From Aquila chrysaetos chrysaetos (Eukaryota > Chordata > Aves > Accipitriformes > Accipitridae): 64,000 nucleotides of DNA. The DNA lies in contig NC_044011.1 of the NCBI RefSeq assembly GCF_900496995.4, positions 21,360,041 through 21,424,040 of the forward strand. The letters run 5' to 3'. Of this stretch, positions 24,401-37,140 are shown in pieces (position 1 is the first letter of the stretch; the number at the start of each line of letters is the position of its first letter). Made by a program: the position numbers and the translations under genes. The notes below the pieces were generated by a model. It saw only the letters and a program-made list of their open reading frames with translations, was not told the origin of the DNA and made no database searches.

Positions 24401-25676
24401 AACACAGATGAGAAAATCTTGGTGTGTACATTGGAGTTGCAGGGTTTCTTGGGTGCCTTCACCTTTGTAATAATGCCAAAGGCCTTCCCTTTGCATTTGA
24501 ATGATTACTTTTACATTTGAATGATCTTGTGGAAAATGGAGTATGAAGAATGAAACTCTGAAAAGTGAATGTGAAGAGACTGCAGAAATTGAATGAGATG
24601 CCAGTTTGGTCCTGCTTTATTGCAGGTTCATTCTGAATACCTTCTTGAAGCTGATTCTCTCACCTGCTGAAATATTGCTCCACTCCAATAAATACCCCCC
24701 AAAATCATGCCAAAAGTACAGAAAAGGATTAAATAAGTTAAAACTTTTCAGCTGCACAACAAGATGTATTTGTATAATGCCATCCCTGAGAGCACAAGGC
24801 CACCATCTCTTGCCAAGTTGTTCCTTAATGGTGTTGGCCACAAAAACGTATATTTCTAGAAAGAACAGGAAACACAACGACATAAAGCATAATGTACTTT
24901 GAGTCCTCAAATTTTGAAACAAAAGAGGCAGGGATCAAGCAGAAACAATAGGAAGGGCTGAGCAGGACGTCCCCAAGACTAGGAATTCCAACTCGGAGAC
25001 ATAGGGAGATCTATTATTGTATATTGTATATTATTGTATATGTTCCACGCATGCAACTCCTTGCTCTGCAGGCTGTGCTACCACCATGAAAAAGAAGCAA
25101 AGAGCCATAAACAAGGGAGAGCTACTGCACCTGTGTAAACCTTTAGCGTGTGCAGACACAGTACTTGTGGTACGCTGGAGTAAAGCTGGCAAAAATGGCT
25201 TAGACTGGGAAAGGTTTTTTTTTTCCTAATTTTTATACCAGCTGTATATTAAAGACAGCTGAAAGCCCCAACTCATATCACCAGCAGCCATCTAAAGGAA
25301 CATGATGTTGTTCTTTTTACCATGACTGACCAGTACAGCAAAACCCATCCTGCTACTTCCAGATGAAGTAGCGAATGTAACATTTTAGAGCTAGGCCATC
25401 AACATGATCAAAGGAAAGAGCTGTGCATCAGTGAACCCAAGACCTGGTGAGCTGTGTCCGGAAACATGACCTCTCAAGGTCCAATGATAGTCAGTCATGT
25501 TACGGGGTAAGGTGGGGAAATGAACCAAACAAGGGATGGCAAACTGAATAGCAGAGAAGCTTCAGCTGGTTTTCAATAAGACCCCGCACTGCATGTGAAT
25601 AGAATCAATGAAAACACTTCCAGACAAATGTTTCTAATGAAAAAATGGAATTTTACTGAAAGAAAAAAACATTTAC
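21411..25676. other. Intergenic spacer
   Basis: No gene recognised. A T21A9 tract lies at 23189-23218. The 95-codon ORF at 23823-24110 has no family resemblance. Confidence 0.5.
23189..23218. repeat. Poly(T)-poly(A) tract
   Basis: Twenty-one T directly followed by nine A, a self-complementary homopolymer junction. It may be the remnant of a retroposon tail, but no adjacent element is recognisable. Confidence 0.8.
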
Positions 25677-26049
25677 TGTTATGGGTGGCGACGACAAATT
25701 ATACGCCAGCCTGTGGACAGTCCAATCAAAATTTATTGAAGCAAGCAGCAAACAGGCAAAACAGCGCTGGGCGGCCGGGGAGTCTCTGCTCTACCAACAG
25801 GCGCGCGCCCAACCCCTTTAGAGTCCCCTTTTTATAGCCCTTGGCTGCCGGGCTAAAACCCCGAGTCCCAGCCCACGTGGCCTTGTCTAGTGTCTTCTGC
25901 GATTGCGCGCCTTGTTGCTAAGGGGGTCGTGGGATGAAAGTTGTAGTCTTCTTCTGTGTTTCTTGTCGTTTAGAGCATGCGCACCTCAAAATACTTCCCC
26001 ATTAGGCACTGAAAGTCGCGCCATCCCGCTCACCCAGCAGGACCCTACA
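25677..26049 (-). mobile_element. Solo ERV LTR, short GC-rich family (373 bp)
   Basis: On the + strand it runs from 'tgttatgggtggcgacgac' to 'caggaccctaca', so both ends are TGT/ACA. Read on the minus strand it has a TATA box (TATAAAAA; + strand 25829-25836) followed by AATAAA (+ strand tttatt 25732-25737), the order expected of an LTR. Flanks are tttac (25672-25676) and gttac (26050-26054), a 5-bp duplication with one mismatch. It is more GC-rich than its surroundings and unlike the other LTRs here. No retroviral coding sequence adjoins it. The family name is not known to me. Confidence 0.75.
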
Positions 26050-26325
26050 GTTACAAAGTTTCCAACTGCACCTGTTTGCAGGAGCTAACGCTGCCTTGCA
26101 AAAGCGAACACACTGTGCAAGGCTTACAAAACCGGTTTGATTAACAAATACATAAGATGAATTAATACATAAGATGAATTTATCACACTTACTGAAATAT
26201 CTTTCATAACATTATGTTTTTCAAGTGAAAAAAGAAAAATTTCTTTGTGACAAAAACCCCACGTCCTTCATTTTCTAGGCTGTAGGATTTCTAATCCCAA
26301 GTCTAAATTTCCTGGAGTAGGACAG
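26050..26325. other. Short spacer between two LTRs
   Basis: AT-rich; contains only a 17-bp direct tandem duplication at 26147-26180. Confidence 0.5.
26147..26180. repeat. 17-bp tandem duplication
   Basis: The unit aatacataagatgaatt occurs twice, head to tail and without mismatch, at 26147-26163 and 26164-26180. Confidence 0.9.
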
Positions 26326-26919
26326 TGTGCTGGTTTTGGCTGGGATACAGTTAATTTTCTTCACAGTAGCTAGTATAGGGCTATGCTTTGGATTTCTGCT
26401 GGAAACAGTGTTGGTAATGCCGAGATGTTTTCGGTACTGCTGAGCAGCGCTTACACAGAGCCAAGGGCTTTTCTGCCTCTCACCCCACCCCACCAGCGAG
26501 GAGGCTGGGGGGGCACAAGAAGCTGGGAGGGGACACAGCTGGGACAGCTGACCCCAACTGACCCAAGGGATATTCCATGCCATGTGAGGTCATGCTCAGC
26601 ATATACAGCTGGGGGAAGAAGAAGAAAGGGGGGATGTTCGGAGTGATGGCGTTTGTTTTCCAAAGTCACCATTATGTGTGATGGAGCCCTGCTTTCCTGG
26701 AGATGGCTGAACACCTGCCTGCCCATGGGAAGTGCTGAATGAATCCCTTGTCTTGCTTTGCTTGCGTGCATGACTTTTGCTCTACCTATTAAACTGTCTT
26801 TATCTCAGCTCACAAGTTTTCTCACTTTTACTCTTCCATTTCTCTCCCCCATCCCACCAGGGGGGAATGAGTGAGCGGCTTTGTGGTGCCTAGTTGCTGG
26901 CTGGGGTTAAACCACGACA
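26326..26919 (+). mobile_element. Solo ERV LTR, related subfamily, + strand (594 bp)
   Basis: It starts 'tgtgctggttttggctggga' and ends 'ggttaaaccacgaca', the same termini as the three minus-strand copies read in sense. Its middle (about 26610-26760) differs, replacing the 'tataaactggg...caattgcattg' section with unrelated sequence, so it is a distinct subfamily. ATTAAA lies at 26788-26793; the TATA position is degraded (catatacag, about 26600). Flanks gacag and gagag form a 5-bp duplication with one mismatch. No internal sequence is present. Confidence 0.88.
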
Positions 26920-29900
26920 GAGAGGAATGGAAATTTTTCCTTGACAGCTCTGATTAGTCTTTATCTAACACATCAAGTCAGAGCTCATACTGCAAGCAGT
27001 AACCTTTGGGAATGCTTTCAGAGAGGTGCTATTTCTGTGAAAGCAGAACGATTCAATAACCCTTCCTGGAATACAGAATACACCCGTGACCTGAGGCAGG
27101 AGGAAGGAAAAAGGACATTGCTCTGCACAGCCTTCAATCCTAAGAGGAACGCTCACATCAGAAGTTGAGGTTGCTCCAATCACCCTCTGCTTCTTATTAA
27201 TGACACCCCTGTGATTTCACTAATGGAGACTGGCCTATCAGCATTACATTGACATAAAACCAAAGAATCTCCCCCACCTGGGGTCAGGCCTCTTCTCTGC
27301 TGCAGGGGCTCTGCTCCTGCTCACTTCGTGCAAGTTTCACAAATTATACCTCGCAACACCTCATTTCCTTGCTGCACTGGCTAGAAAAGAAGAAAAAAGC
27401 ATAAACAATGCCCAAGAAACTTCTGCTGTGTAATCACAGGGGTCCAGGCAGCTTACTGAGGTTTACATGTAGCAAACTGAGTATTAACTCACCACTCTGC
27501 ATTTCATTTTATCTGGTGAATAATGCAGAACAGGGTGTACCTCCATAAACAAGCAAGATTAAAATCATCTTTTTAGTATTTACAATCCAAATGCCACTGC
27601 TAGTATTTCTAATGAATTTCAAGACTTGACCAAGATGAAGAGTGAAGTCAGACCAGGCAGTGGGCCAAACGAAGGGACTGGAAGTCGTTAAATCCATATC
27701 CCTAGGGCAACCTACAAGCAGGCACAACAGAACACAGAAACTAGCTGCTTGTATTAATGAATATACTATATTAATAGTGATAGTTCTTAAGTAGAAAAGG
27801 TTTTGAGACACTTATCAAGGCCCTCTGCAGATTATGTTCCTACCAGCCTTGAAGCATTTTGATTAGCTGGGGAACAACATGGACAAGCTCACTGACAGAA
27901 GGTCAGCCAGTCCAGTGAGTGCAAGTCCTAGGCCATCCTTGGGGTATGGAGAACACAGAATTCCCTGGAGCTATTTACAGTTTCTTAATGGCCAAGTAGC
28001 AAAAAAAGAGTGAGAGGTTCACTCTTCCCTCTTGGCCATCTTGCATTCGCTGTCATTACTCAGGGGGCTGCGTACTTAACCCTCGTGAGCAATTTACTCA
28101 TGTGGCAAGAACAGCTTCTAGGTAAGGACTGAGCAGGTACTAGTCAGTGGTACTGGATGTAATGGGTGTGGATGACTGTAAGTCTGGGGTGGTATTGCAG
28201 CTATTGCAGAGAGGCTGTGGAGCACAACTGGGGACAGACTGTTCACTTGCTATAGGCTGTGCCAAAATCTGAACCAGCTTTCACAACCCGATGGCTAACT
28301 TCACACCGTGACACAGGCCATCTGCATTCGCTTGCTTAGAGACAGCATCTTAGCCATGGTCTGCATAAAAACACCAGATGTGAATGTTTCACTGCTATAG
28401 AAAAATCAGAATTTCTTGATAAAGAGAATCCCAATTTCAAAAATACAAGGGAAAAAAAAAATCAAACCACAGTCATAGCTATAATTTCCTTGTATTTGCA
28501 AAGCTTATATAGCATGGCATGAGCTGTGCCTGGAAAAGTGCATTTCAGAACTGAGGTTTTAATGAATGTTTGCACTCCCTTTATTTGTTTAAAGAAAAGC
28601 ATAAAAAACCCTGAGAATGAAACAAATTCAAGTAGGGGTTTTGTTCCTGAAACAGATCTGCTTTTATTGTCTCAGAAGATGTACATTTCTACTCAGTGCA
28701 CACAGCTATTTCTCCACAGATGGAAAAAAACAAAGCTGAAAAGAACAGCAAAATCCCAAATCCCAAGGCAACGTTTTCTAAATAAACCAGGGAACTATAA
28801 ACAGTCTGGCTGAACCATACATGGGATTATACTGACATATTGTGGCAAGACACAAGTAATGCAATGCCTTAATCACTTCTGTGACCATAAGCTACTCCGC
28901 TACTCCCCTCCCTCTTGGTTGACGAGCAAAGAGAAGTCTGGGGTCCTCAGTCCCAGACTGAGGACAGGGACAAGGAACCTGAGAAAATATATAAGCAAGA
29001 CCTTGTGACCGGATCCTTCCAATGCTTCCAACCATGGTATCTGGAACGACTGAGTCGTTTCCACATCTTCGCATAGTGAAAAGTCTCGTCCAGTTACAGA
29101 GAGGCAGAGCAGATTGCCTCCCTGTCTTTGAACACAGAGCAGAAAACCCTACACCCCCACACAGCTGCAGCTGTGCATTTGGAGGCTTCCAACCTCTGAG
29201 CTTTCAGCCAGCCAGAAAGCTCTTTGCTTTAAAAAAAAAAATTATCCCTGAATGACTCAGTTGAATAATCTTTCCCATATCATTGGTGCTTTGGGAAAAA
29301 AGTTCAGGCACAAGCTGTGCCCTGAGCCATGACATTTTTGAGGGAAAAAGAGTACACAGACAAAATAATTCCCAGAACTGTGGCAATGAATAAGCCATCT
29401 GGACTGAAAGTCCTCTTGGCCATGGTGACAGGCAGTCAGGCAGGACCTCCCCAGCCTGCAGAGCTCGGAATCGCAATTTTAACAATTTTAGCCTTTTCAA
29501 ATAAGAAAATATATTGTGAGCATGGTCACTGTGTACCTCTCTTTCCCAATGTAATTTCATCACTGGGTGGACCTCCCCCTTTGTCTTCCCAGCAAATGCC
29601 CTAGGCCATTCATAATAAAATACTGTCACCTCCCTCTAATGACTTCTGGTACTAATTTTTTCCTCTAGCGTGGGCTTAGGAAGCCTTTCAATCCATGGAG
29701 TTAGGAGAATCAGACTTAGTGCCAGAGAGCTACAACTCATCCTAACCAGAGAACAGTTGTGGTGGGGCAGGTAAAGTGTGATGTGAACCAAGGCTGACCA
29801 ACCACAGTTCTACCACGCCATCAGTTGCACAACCTGGAAGACTTCTGCAGTTACTTGGTGCACAGTAACAGTTGTAACTTTCTTTCTGGGTTATGAGAAA

Positions 29901-30995
29901 AGTTTCAAACATGGAGCCTCTTTGTATGACCACAGGGACCACAGCCGTTTAAACAGCAAGCCAGCTAGCAGAGCTCATATATCCTAGGTAAAAGGAAACA
30001 TGTTGCCGTGAAGAACACTACTCACAGACCATTGACTTCAACAGGAATTATGTAAATACCCCTAGTTTCAAAGTACCTTAAAGCCTTTAATGTATTTATC
30101 TTTGCAGTATACCAGTGAAATAGGGAAGGGCTCTAATCTGATCTATAAAGAGATTCAGAGGTGTTTGGAAAGATACACAGGCACCCAACCACCTTTGAAC
30201 GAAGGGATTTGCTAAGATTACACGGAAAGATTATGGGCAGTGCAAGGAACTGGACCTTGTTTTCTCTGGTCTGAGGATCTCAAATACTAGACTGCTAGTC
30301 TAGTGACACTGCCTATCACTCAAAAATAATTATCAAAAAGTAATATATGAATGCCAGATTTGAAAAAGAGTCTTCCTTTGCAATAAAGATAATGACGGAG
30401 TTTATATCACAGTCAACAGACTCAGTGGTTAAAGATCAGCCTGAATTGTAAGTGTGAAGTCATTTTAAGGGGAAATACCCATTCTGGCATGCTGCATTTC
30501 AGAAGCAGAAAACTACAGGACGGCTGGCTCAGCAGCAGAAATGACGCTCCCTTCTCTGAGTCCACCCTGAATGACTAAAGGTGCATCCCTTTTTTTTGCT
30601 ACTTGGAAGAAAATATTAAACAAGCAGCAAAACTTTCACTGAAGAAAAAAGTGTGTTTTCTGCTTCAGCAGATAATGCCCACTCATTTGCTTCTCAGGTC
30701 AGCAAAATGTGGATTCTCAATTTACAGCTTGAGATGTTTTAACCACTATGTCCTGACCTTTTAACCGCTGTTGTAATTAAAAACAGATTCCTACCAATGG
30801 CACTATTATATAGTAAATGAATTGCATGAAGCAGCAGCAGTTTTTACTCTGCTGAACTTTATGTTGAAGCGATTTTAGCTTTGTTATTCACTGTTACCTC
30901 GCACAGTATTTGGCTCCTCAGGCACAGAGGAGCGTATGGCTACAGAAGAGCTGTGACTTTCTGTAAGAAAACTGCAGTCTACGGAAATGAGCAGG
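26920..30995. other. Intergenic spacer
   Basis: No gene or repeat recognised. Minus-strand ORFs such as 29204-29629 are lysine/leucine-rich and without recognisable domains. Confidence 0.5.
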
Positions 30996-31565
30996 TGTCG
31001 TGGTTTAACCCCAGCCAGCAACTAAGCACCATGCAGCCTCTCACTCACTCCCCCCCCCCACCCAGTGGGATGGGGGAGAAAATCGGGAAAAAGAAGGAAA
31101 ACCCACGGGTTGAGATAAGAACAGTTTAATAGAACAGAAAAGAAGAAACTAATAATGATAATGATAACACTAATAAAATGACAACAGCAATAATAAAAGG
31201 ATTGGAATGTACAAATGATGCACAGTGCAATTGCTCACCACCCGCCGATCAACACCCCCAGCAGCGATTCCCCCCCCCACTCCCCAGTTCCTATACTAGA
31301 TGGGACGTCCCATGGTATGGAATACCCTGTTGGCCAGTTTGGGTCAGCTGCCCTGGCTGTGTCCTATCCCAACTTCTTGTGCCCCTCCAGCTTTCTCGCT
31401 GGCTGGGCATGAGAAGCTGAAAAATCCTTGACATTAGTCTAAAGACAACTAGCAACAACTGAAAACATCAGTGTTATCGACATTCTTCACATACTGAACT
31501 CAAAACATAGCACCGTACCAGCTGCTAGGAAGACAGTTAACTCTATCCCAGCTGAAACTAGGACA
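30996..31565 (-). mobile_element. Solo ERV LTR, copy 3 (570 bp)
   Basis: The best-preserved ends of the family: + strand 'tgtcgtggtttaaccccag' to 'gctgaaactaggaca'. It is flanked by a perfect 5-bp duplication gcagg (30991-30995 and 31566-31570). The ATTAAA signal on the minus strand is at + strand 31125-31130 (tttaat). The TATA region reads 'agttcctatactagatggg' (about 31287) and is mutated. Short ORFs inside it (31178-31420) are fortuitous. No internal retroviral genes are present. Confidence 0.93.
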
Positions 31566-34500
31566 GCAGGCAATGCCTGTTCTGCTTATTGAGGAAATGT
31601 TTTCTGAAAGTGAACCACATGTAGTATTATTACCTATAGTAAAAGGAATAATTTTTCTATGGCTGCTGGCACCTGACAAAGTTCTTTCACATCCCTACCA
31701 CTGCCTCATGCATAATTCTCCTTTCTGTCCTGGCGTAAATGTCAGTTGTCAGCATAAATACAGCATAAATAGTAAATGGCTTGAAGCTTACTTACAAGAA
31801 AAATAAAAGGCATTAACTGTAAAACACTCAAAGTACACCTGAGGTGAGAAGGTTTAAATCAGTCTTTCTTTAATATACTTACAACTTCCTTGGCCAGAGA
31901 TGAAAAAGTTGAAGAAAGCTATTTCACAGCCCAGTGCATCTGCTGCTCATGCAGTGCTCTGCTCCCTTGCACTAGTAATTATTTTGGTATTTTATGTTAC
32001 TGCAGAGACTAGAGAAAGCCCTCCCAAGCAACATATGGCTCCCTGGTGAGCACAGCCCAATCTCACATGTCCCGGAGGAGCGCATTCAAATGCTGCGTGT
32101 GTGAGCTGCTCCCTGGGGGGAGCCCAGCAGGGACCGGGGCAGCCCACCCGGCACACACCGCAGTGCCAGTAGCCTGATTTCGATGACACCCATCTTTACC
32201 TCCCAAGTAGCCACGGAGGGATGAGCAGTCAGCAGTGCAGCAGCTCCTCTCCGGCTGTGCTAAAGCCTGCACCTGTAGGGGAGCAGCAGCATCCTAGCAG
32301 CATCCATGGACTCGGCCCGGCAGACCGCAGGGGTGAGATGAGGGCCTTGGACTGCCGCCTTTCCTTTTCAACAGCTTGCAGCAGGGACAGCCTCAAGCTC
32401 CATCCAGGCTCTCCAGCACGCCAGGAAGGCAAGGGCAGGGCAAGAATGCAGCAGTCAGGGAGTACCAACAGGCCAGATTACAAGAGAGGCAAGACACAGA
32501 AAAATTCCAGCATGGGAGTATGGCAATAAGAAAGAGATCGTAACAGCAGCGAGACTTCGCCCCAGCAAATCGGGCACTCCACCTGAGATTGTGCACTGCA
32601 CTACGCACGATGCCTAGAAATTAAGTATTACAATGCTGAATGCTGCAATGCTGAATGCTGCAATGCGTGAATCCTATTTGTCTCCCTACCTCATGGAGCC
32701 CTGGCAAAAGTGCAGAAGATTTTTTTTTTAGATAAAGGCTTACACAAGCCTTGTGCTGACTAGCAGTCCTCTGCAGGAAGCAGACAGGAGGAGGCTAGGT
32801 GTCCCCAGGGGAGACAACACACCCCCCATCGCTCTAAAGCAGATCACCTGAGAGCCTCTTGCAATTTGCGGTATGGATACATTTAAGTGTTAGTTTGAAA
32901 AACGTATCACTTGAGTGCTTGAAAATGAGAACCCGCTTTGAAAATTCTGTGAGCATTTCAAATCTGGCCATTAGATACAGTACCCAAGATCTTTCCAAAG
33001 AAACCCAAAAAGGCAGAAAGCCTTGCTTTCCTCTTGAACTTCTGCATCTCCTGGGAAGGGGGACTACAGCAGACATCCCCGCTGCCCGGCCGACTGCAGA
33101 CCTCAGGGAGTGACAATGGGACAGTCCTCTGGTTTCTTGACACTCACATTTTGCCCATGCGAGGAAGTTTCAGTGGGCGACCTGTGAATTTTAAACCTGT
33201 CAAGTTTCCTCATATAGTTACACTCTGACTTTTTTTTCAGTTTTATTTATGTGACGGACATGGGTCCTTGACTCTTCCCCCAGCTACACTGACACTAATA
33301 GTCCACAAAGCAGGCGTAGAAGCTGAAAATCTGATTTCCCAAGGGTGAAACCTCTTACACTATGAGTACACATGCCAGTGACAGAAGATAACTTGTAGAA
33401 ACTCGGATGCTTATGATGTTCATTGCTATTTAAACGATTTGGTTTTACGCTATTAGTAGAAATGATAAAAAATTTTCCACAGCAGCAAAACCAGACCAGT
33501 AAGCACATGACTTGAGTGTAGTACAGAAATGGTACCTATCACTGAAGGTTTCTTGAGGTGAGATTTGTGAGGCGACAGGCAAGTGACAGTATACCTGCTG
33601 TTTGATGATAACAAAGCTCAGGGAACCATATAGAAGCAGTAATAATAAAACACCAGGAGGGCAGTTTTCGACACGAATAAGCCAATTTTTAAAAGAGAAA
33701 CCTCCATCTAATGTATACCCAGAGTTTTTTTACAGAGGTTTGTGAACAAGCACACAATCCAGGCAGCCAAGTAGCTGACTGGATACTTGATCACCTCTGA
33801 AGTAGGAAGTCTTGGCAGCCCAGTCAGTCTCCAGCTTTGGTCCCTCTGTAAATTTCCCACTTTGCCATGTGATTTGCTGGAAGGAGGTGTCTCCGCAGCT
33901 GGAAACAAGTTTACTTCTGTTCTCAGTTCCTTTAAAGTCAGCCTGTCGCTCCGACCTCTTGTGCTATTGCCACTTGTCAGTAACACGCAGTGAGACAGGA
34001 GGAAGTACAAAATATTGCAACACGAGATTTCCTTGAGATTGTGAATGTGAGGAGTAAGTCAGCTCAAACTGACATGCTCGCTACCTTTATTGTTATTTGA
34101 CAAGACATCACAGCATCAATCAAGCAGAAAAATCCTCAGGTATTTTCTTACATTTTGGCATGGTCCCAACAGTATAATGCAATGGGACTGTAATTTCTCT
34201 CTGTAGGCAGATGGCAAGATGACATACAAAGCATTGTAACGATCAGTGTGGGGTGTTGCTAAACATGAATTAAATAAAGCTCCTGGACCATAACGTCTAA
34301 GATTTTATAGAGATGAACTACATTATGGACACATGTTTTCAGTGTGGGTTCATCAAAATTACCAGAAATGAAGATTATGCTTAGCTAATGGGTACTTTTG
34401 GGGTTGATCTGATTATGTGTCACCCATCTAACTTTGTCTACCACTAGCTCTTTTCTCTTGTGGGAAGTCCTGTCAAGCTGAGTCCTCTGACATAGGTTTT

Positions 34501-37140
34501 CAAGTGTTGAAACACATCCTATGAGGTAAGTTCAAATCAAATGGAGTTGAAGTTGTACCATTGAGCAGCCTCTTCCAGACCAAACATCACACAGGAGACT
34601 ACAAGTTTCATTTAATTCTGACATTTCATTCCAATTTTAATAGGACTCCACTGAAAACATACATCTGGGGCAGGATGTAGTTACCTAAATCAGGGCAGCA
34701 AGTACATTTTAGGCACTGAGGGTACCCTGCCTGGCCTCCAGCCGCCACTGCAAAAGAGACTTCACGTCTCCCTATAACACGTGTCGTATCTACCTGTACC
34801 TGGGTACTCAAGGGCATGAGTATCTAATGTTATCAGCTACCAGAGTGTTGCATATTAATACCTCTGTCCTCTTAAGTGGTGATGTATTTTTCTCCTGCAG
34901 GTTCTTGGCTGAGGTACAGCAAATTACACACCTGAAGCACACATCCTTGTTCAAATCAACTGGAGACCGCAGTCAACACTGCCATCAAAATGAGTGCAGG
35001 TTCTGCATCAGTGTTTAGGTGTCCACTCTTACGCTGACTTCAAACTAGCTAGTTTGGATGCTGTTAGCAGGGTAGTCATGAAAATGCCCCCAAAACCTAA
35101 CCACCTGAGTACTGCAGCTCATACAGAGCTCCATATTCCCATAGGCACATTGCTATAGGTATCTCAGATACCTCGGATATAGGTCTAGATGCCACCATGG
35201 GATAGCATAACCCTGGTCACAGTGAGTGCATAGCTCTGGTTATGCAGTGTGGAGTAAGCCACTGCACTGAGGACATACATGTGTCATGCCCCTGTCTGTT
35301 CCTGAGGCCTGTGTACTTTATACTGCTGTCCCGCTGCGGCTGCAGTGCCACCCGGCCTCACAGAAAACCCGTTCTCATGATTCTGGTCCAGGAACTCTTT
35401 CCCCTTCCCTGCACAAACCTTCCCTGCTATGTATGGAGATTTTTGCTTACTTGAAGCAGCCATGGTAGGCCAGTGCAGAAGCCAGGATACCAGACTTAAA
35501 AGCTTAATGATCTATCCATTATGCTAAATCCTATGCAGCAGCACTAATTCTTCCTATTCAATCATCCTTTTCCCAAGAGCTCGGGACAATACGAGACATG
35601 GAAGGCTAGGTGATTTATTGCTTTCATGCAAGAGGTCAGATTAAGGAAGACCAGCCATCGGAGTCTGTTTCCCTATAAACTTAGTATCTGACAAGCCATT
35701 GGTTAGCTTGTCTTCAGAATATCCTTGTCATGGAGAAGTTACTATAAAAATAACACTTGGAGACTTTCAGTAACTTGTACTTTGCGTATCTGTTTTTTCC
35801 CCAGAGCAAATGATGAAATAGGTTTTATTACATTCCAGCATCACATATTCACTCTGAAATGAAAGCTAAGACTTTCTGATTTACCATATCAGCTACACAT
35901 AGATCACATCTTCATGAGGGGGGTTATTGATGAAAGTTATCACAGAAGATAACTCTACAGTAAGACTGTAGCCAAGATTTCTGTTATTGAGTCAGAATAC
36001 TCAGTGTGAACAGAAATAAGTAGTGAATTTTTCCCTTTGAAATAAACAGCCATACCTCTCACTTTTCAGCTCAAAACTAGAGTTTAGGACTATTGAGAAC
36101 ACATACCTCAGTATACACACACCAGTACAAAAATGTGCTTATATATGGTGTATTTGTCTGTGTATATAAAAACATATATGCGTGTAATGTAGATATGTAT
36201 TTATTAAGTATAAGCATATCTATTCTCTGCAAGCTGAGAGACACAAAAGACCCTAAGCCACCACTTCTGAGCTTCTCTCTGTAGGAGAGTTACCTTCTGA
36301 CAGCAAGATAAATGAAGTGGCAGCTGTGTTCATTCTCTAGCGCTCATGCTTGTTTAGTACCCTGATTAATGATGAGTGCTTTACTTAGACTAATTTATCT
36401 CTTGCAAGCCTTTATATGCTGCTCAGAACCCAATGTAAAGTTTATGTGCAGATGCACCCACACAATAAAACAATTCCATATTGAAAATGACTTTAGTTTA
36501 ATTTCAAAGTGAGTCCCCAAGGACCTTATTGCTGGGGATGCAGTATCTCAGTCTGCCTTGACTTGAAGCTCACATTATGGGTTTGTTGGCCATCCACAAG
36601 AGTTACAACATTGCAGTCAAAAGGTGCAGTAGATATTGTGAGAAAAACGGTGACATCCAGTTGCTAGTTAGGTAAATTTTTTAGTTCATTTGGACATTTC
36701 AGAAAGAGAGGGAAAGAAGCAAGGGTACTGATAGAGAAAAAAACTTTGTATACTAGAAGCCCATCCTGAGAAGACATATCTATCTAAGCGAGGTAAGAGA
36801 CTCTAACCTTTACTCTAAGACTCCTTCTGGCTGAGAAAGTGATTCTATCCCAGAAAAAAGTACATGTGGAGGAAATGTCATGGCATGAGCCTCCTAAAGA
36901 AAAAGCAAATGATGGAGTCCTGCTGTGTCCTTATAAAAGATTTTTAACTACATTTCCACTTTCAGCTGAATAAATATTTTATGGGATGAAAGTAACGGAT
37001 AAAACAGCATAATGGGGGATCATCAGGAGGAGTTTCAACACCTCTTCATGGACTAAGGAGCCATGTGAGCGAACTCTACATGAACTGAGCACCAAACAGC
37101 TGCAGAAGCCTAGAAATTGCCTATGGTGGCAGAGTGGGTA
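31566..37140. other. Intergenic spacer
   Basis: No gene recognised. A 15-bp tandem repeat lies at 32631-32669. The stretch 32050-32450 is locally GC-rich and shows overlapping ORFs on both strands without recognisable domains. Confidence 0.5.
32631..32669. repeat. 15-bp tandem repeat
   Basis: The unit caatgctgaatgctg occurs at 32631-32645 and 32646-32660 with a partial third unit (caatgcgtg). Confidence 0.85.

Noticed and set aside
29204..29629. 141-codon minus-strand ORF
   Set aside because: No family resemblance and no supporting splice sites; runs into a poly-A tract.
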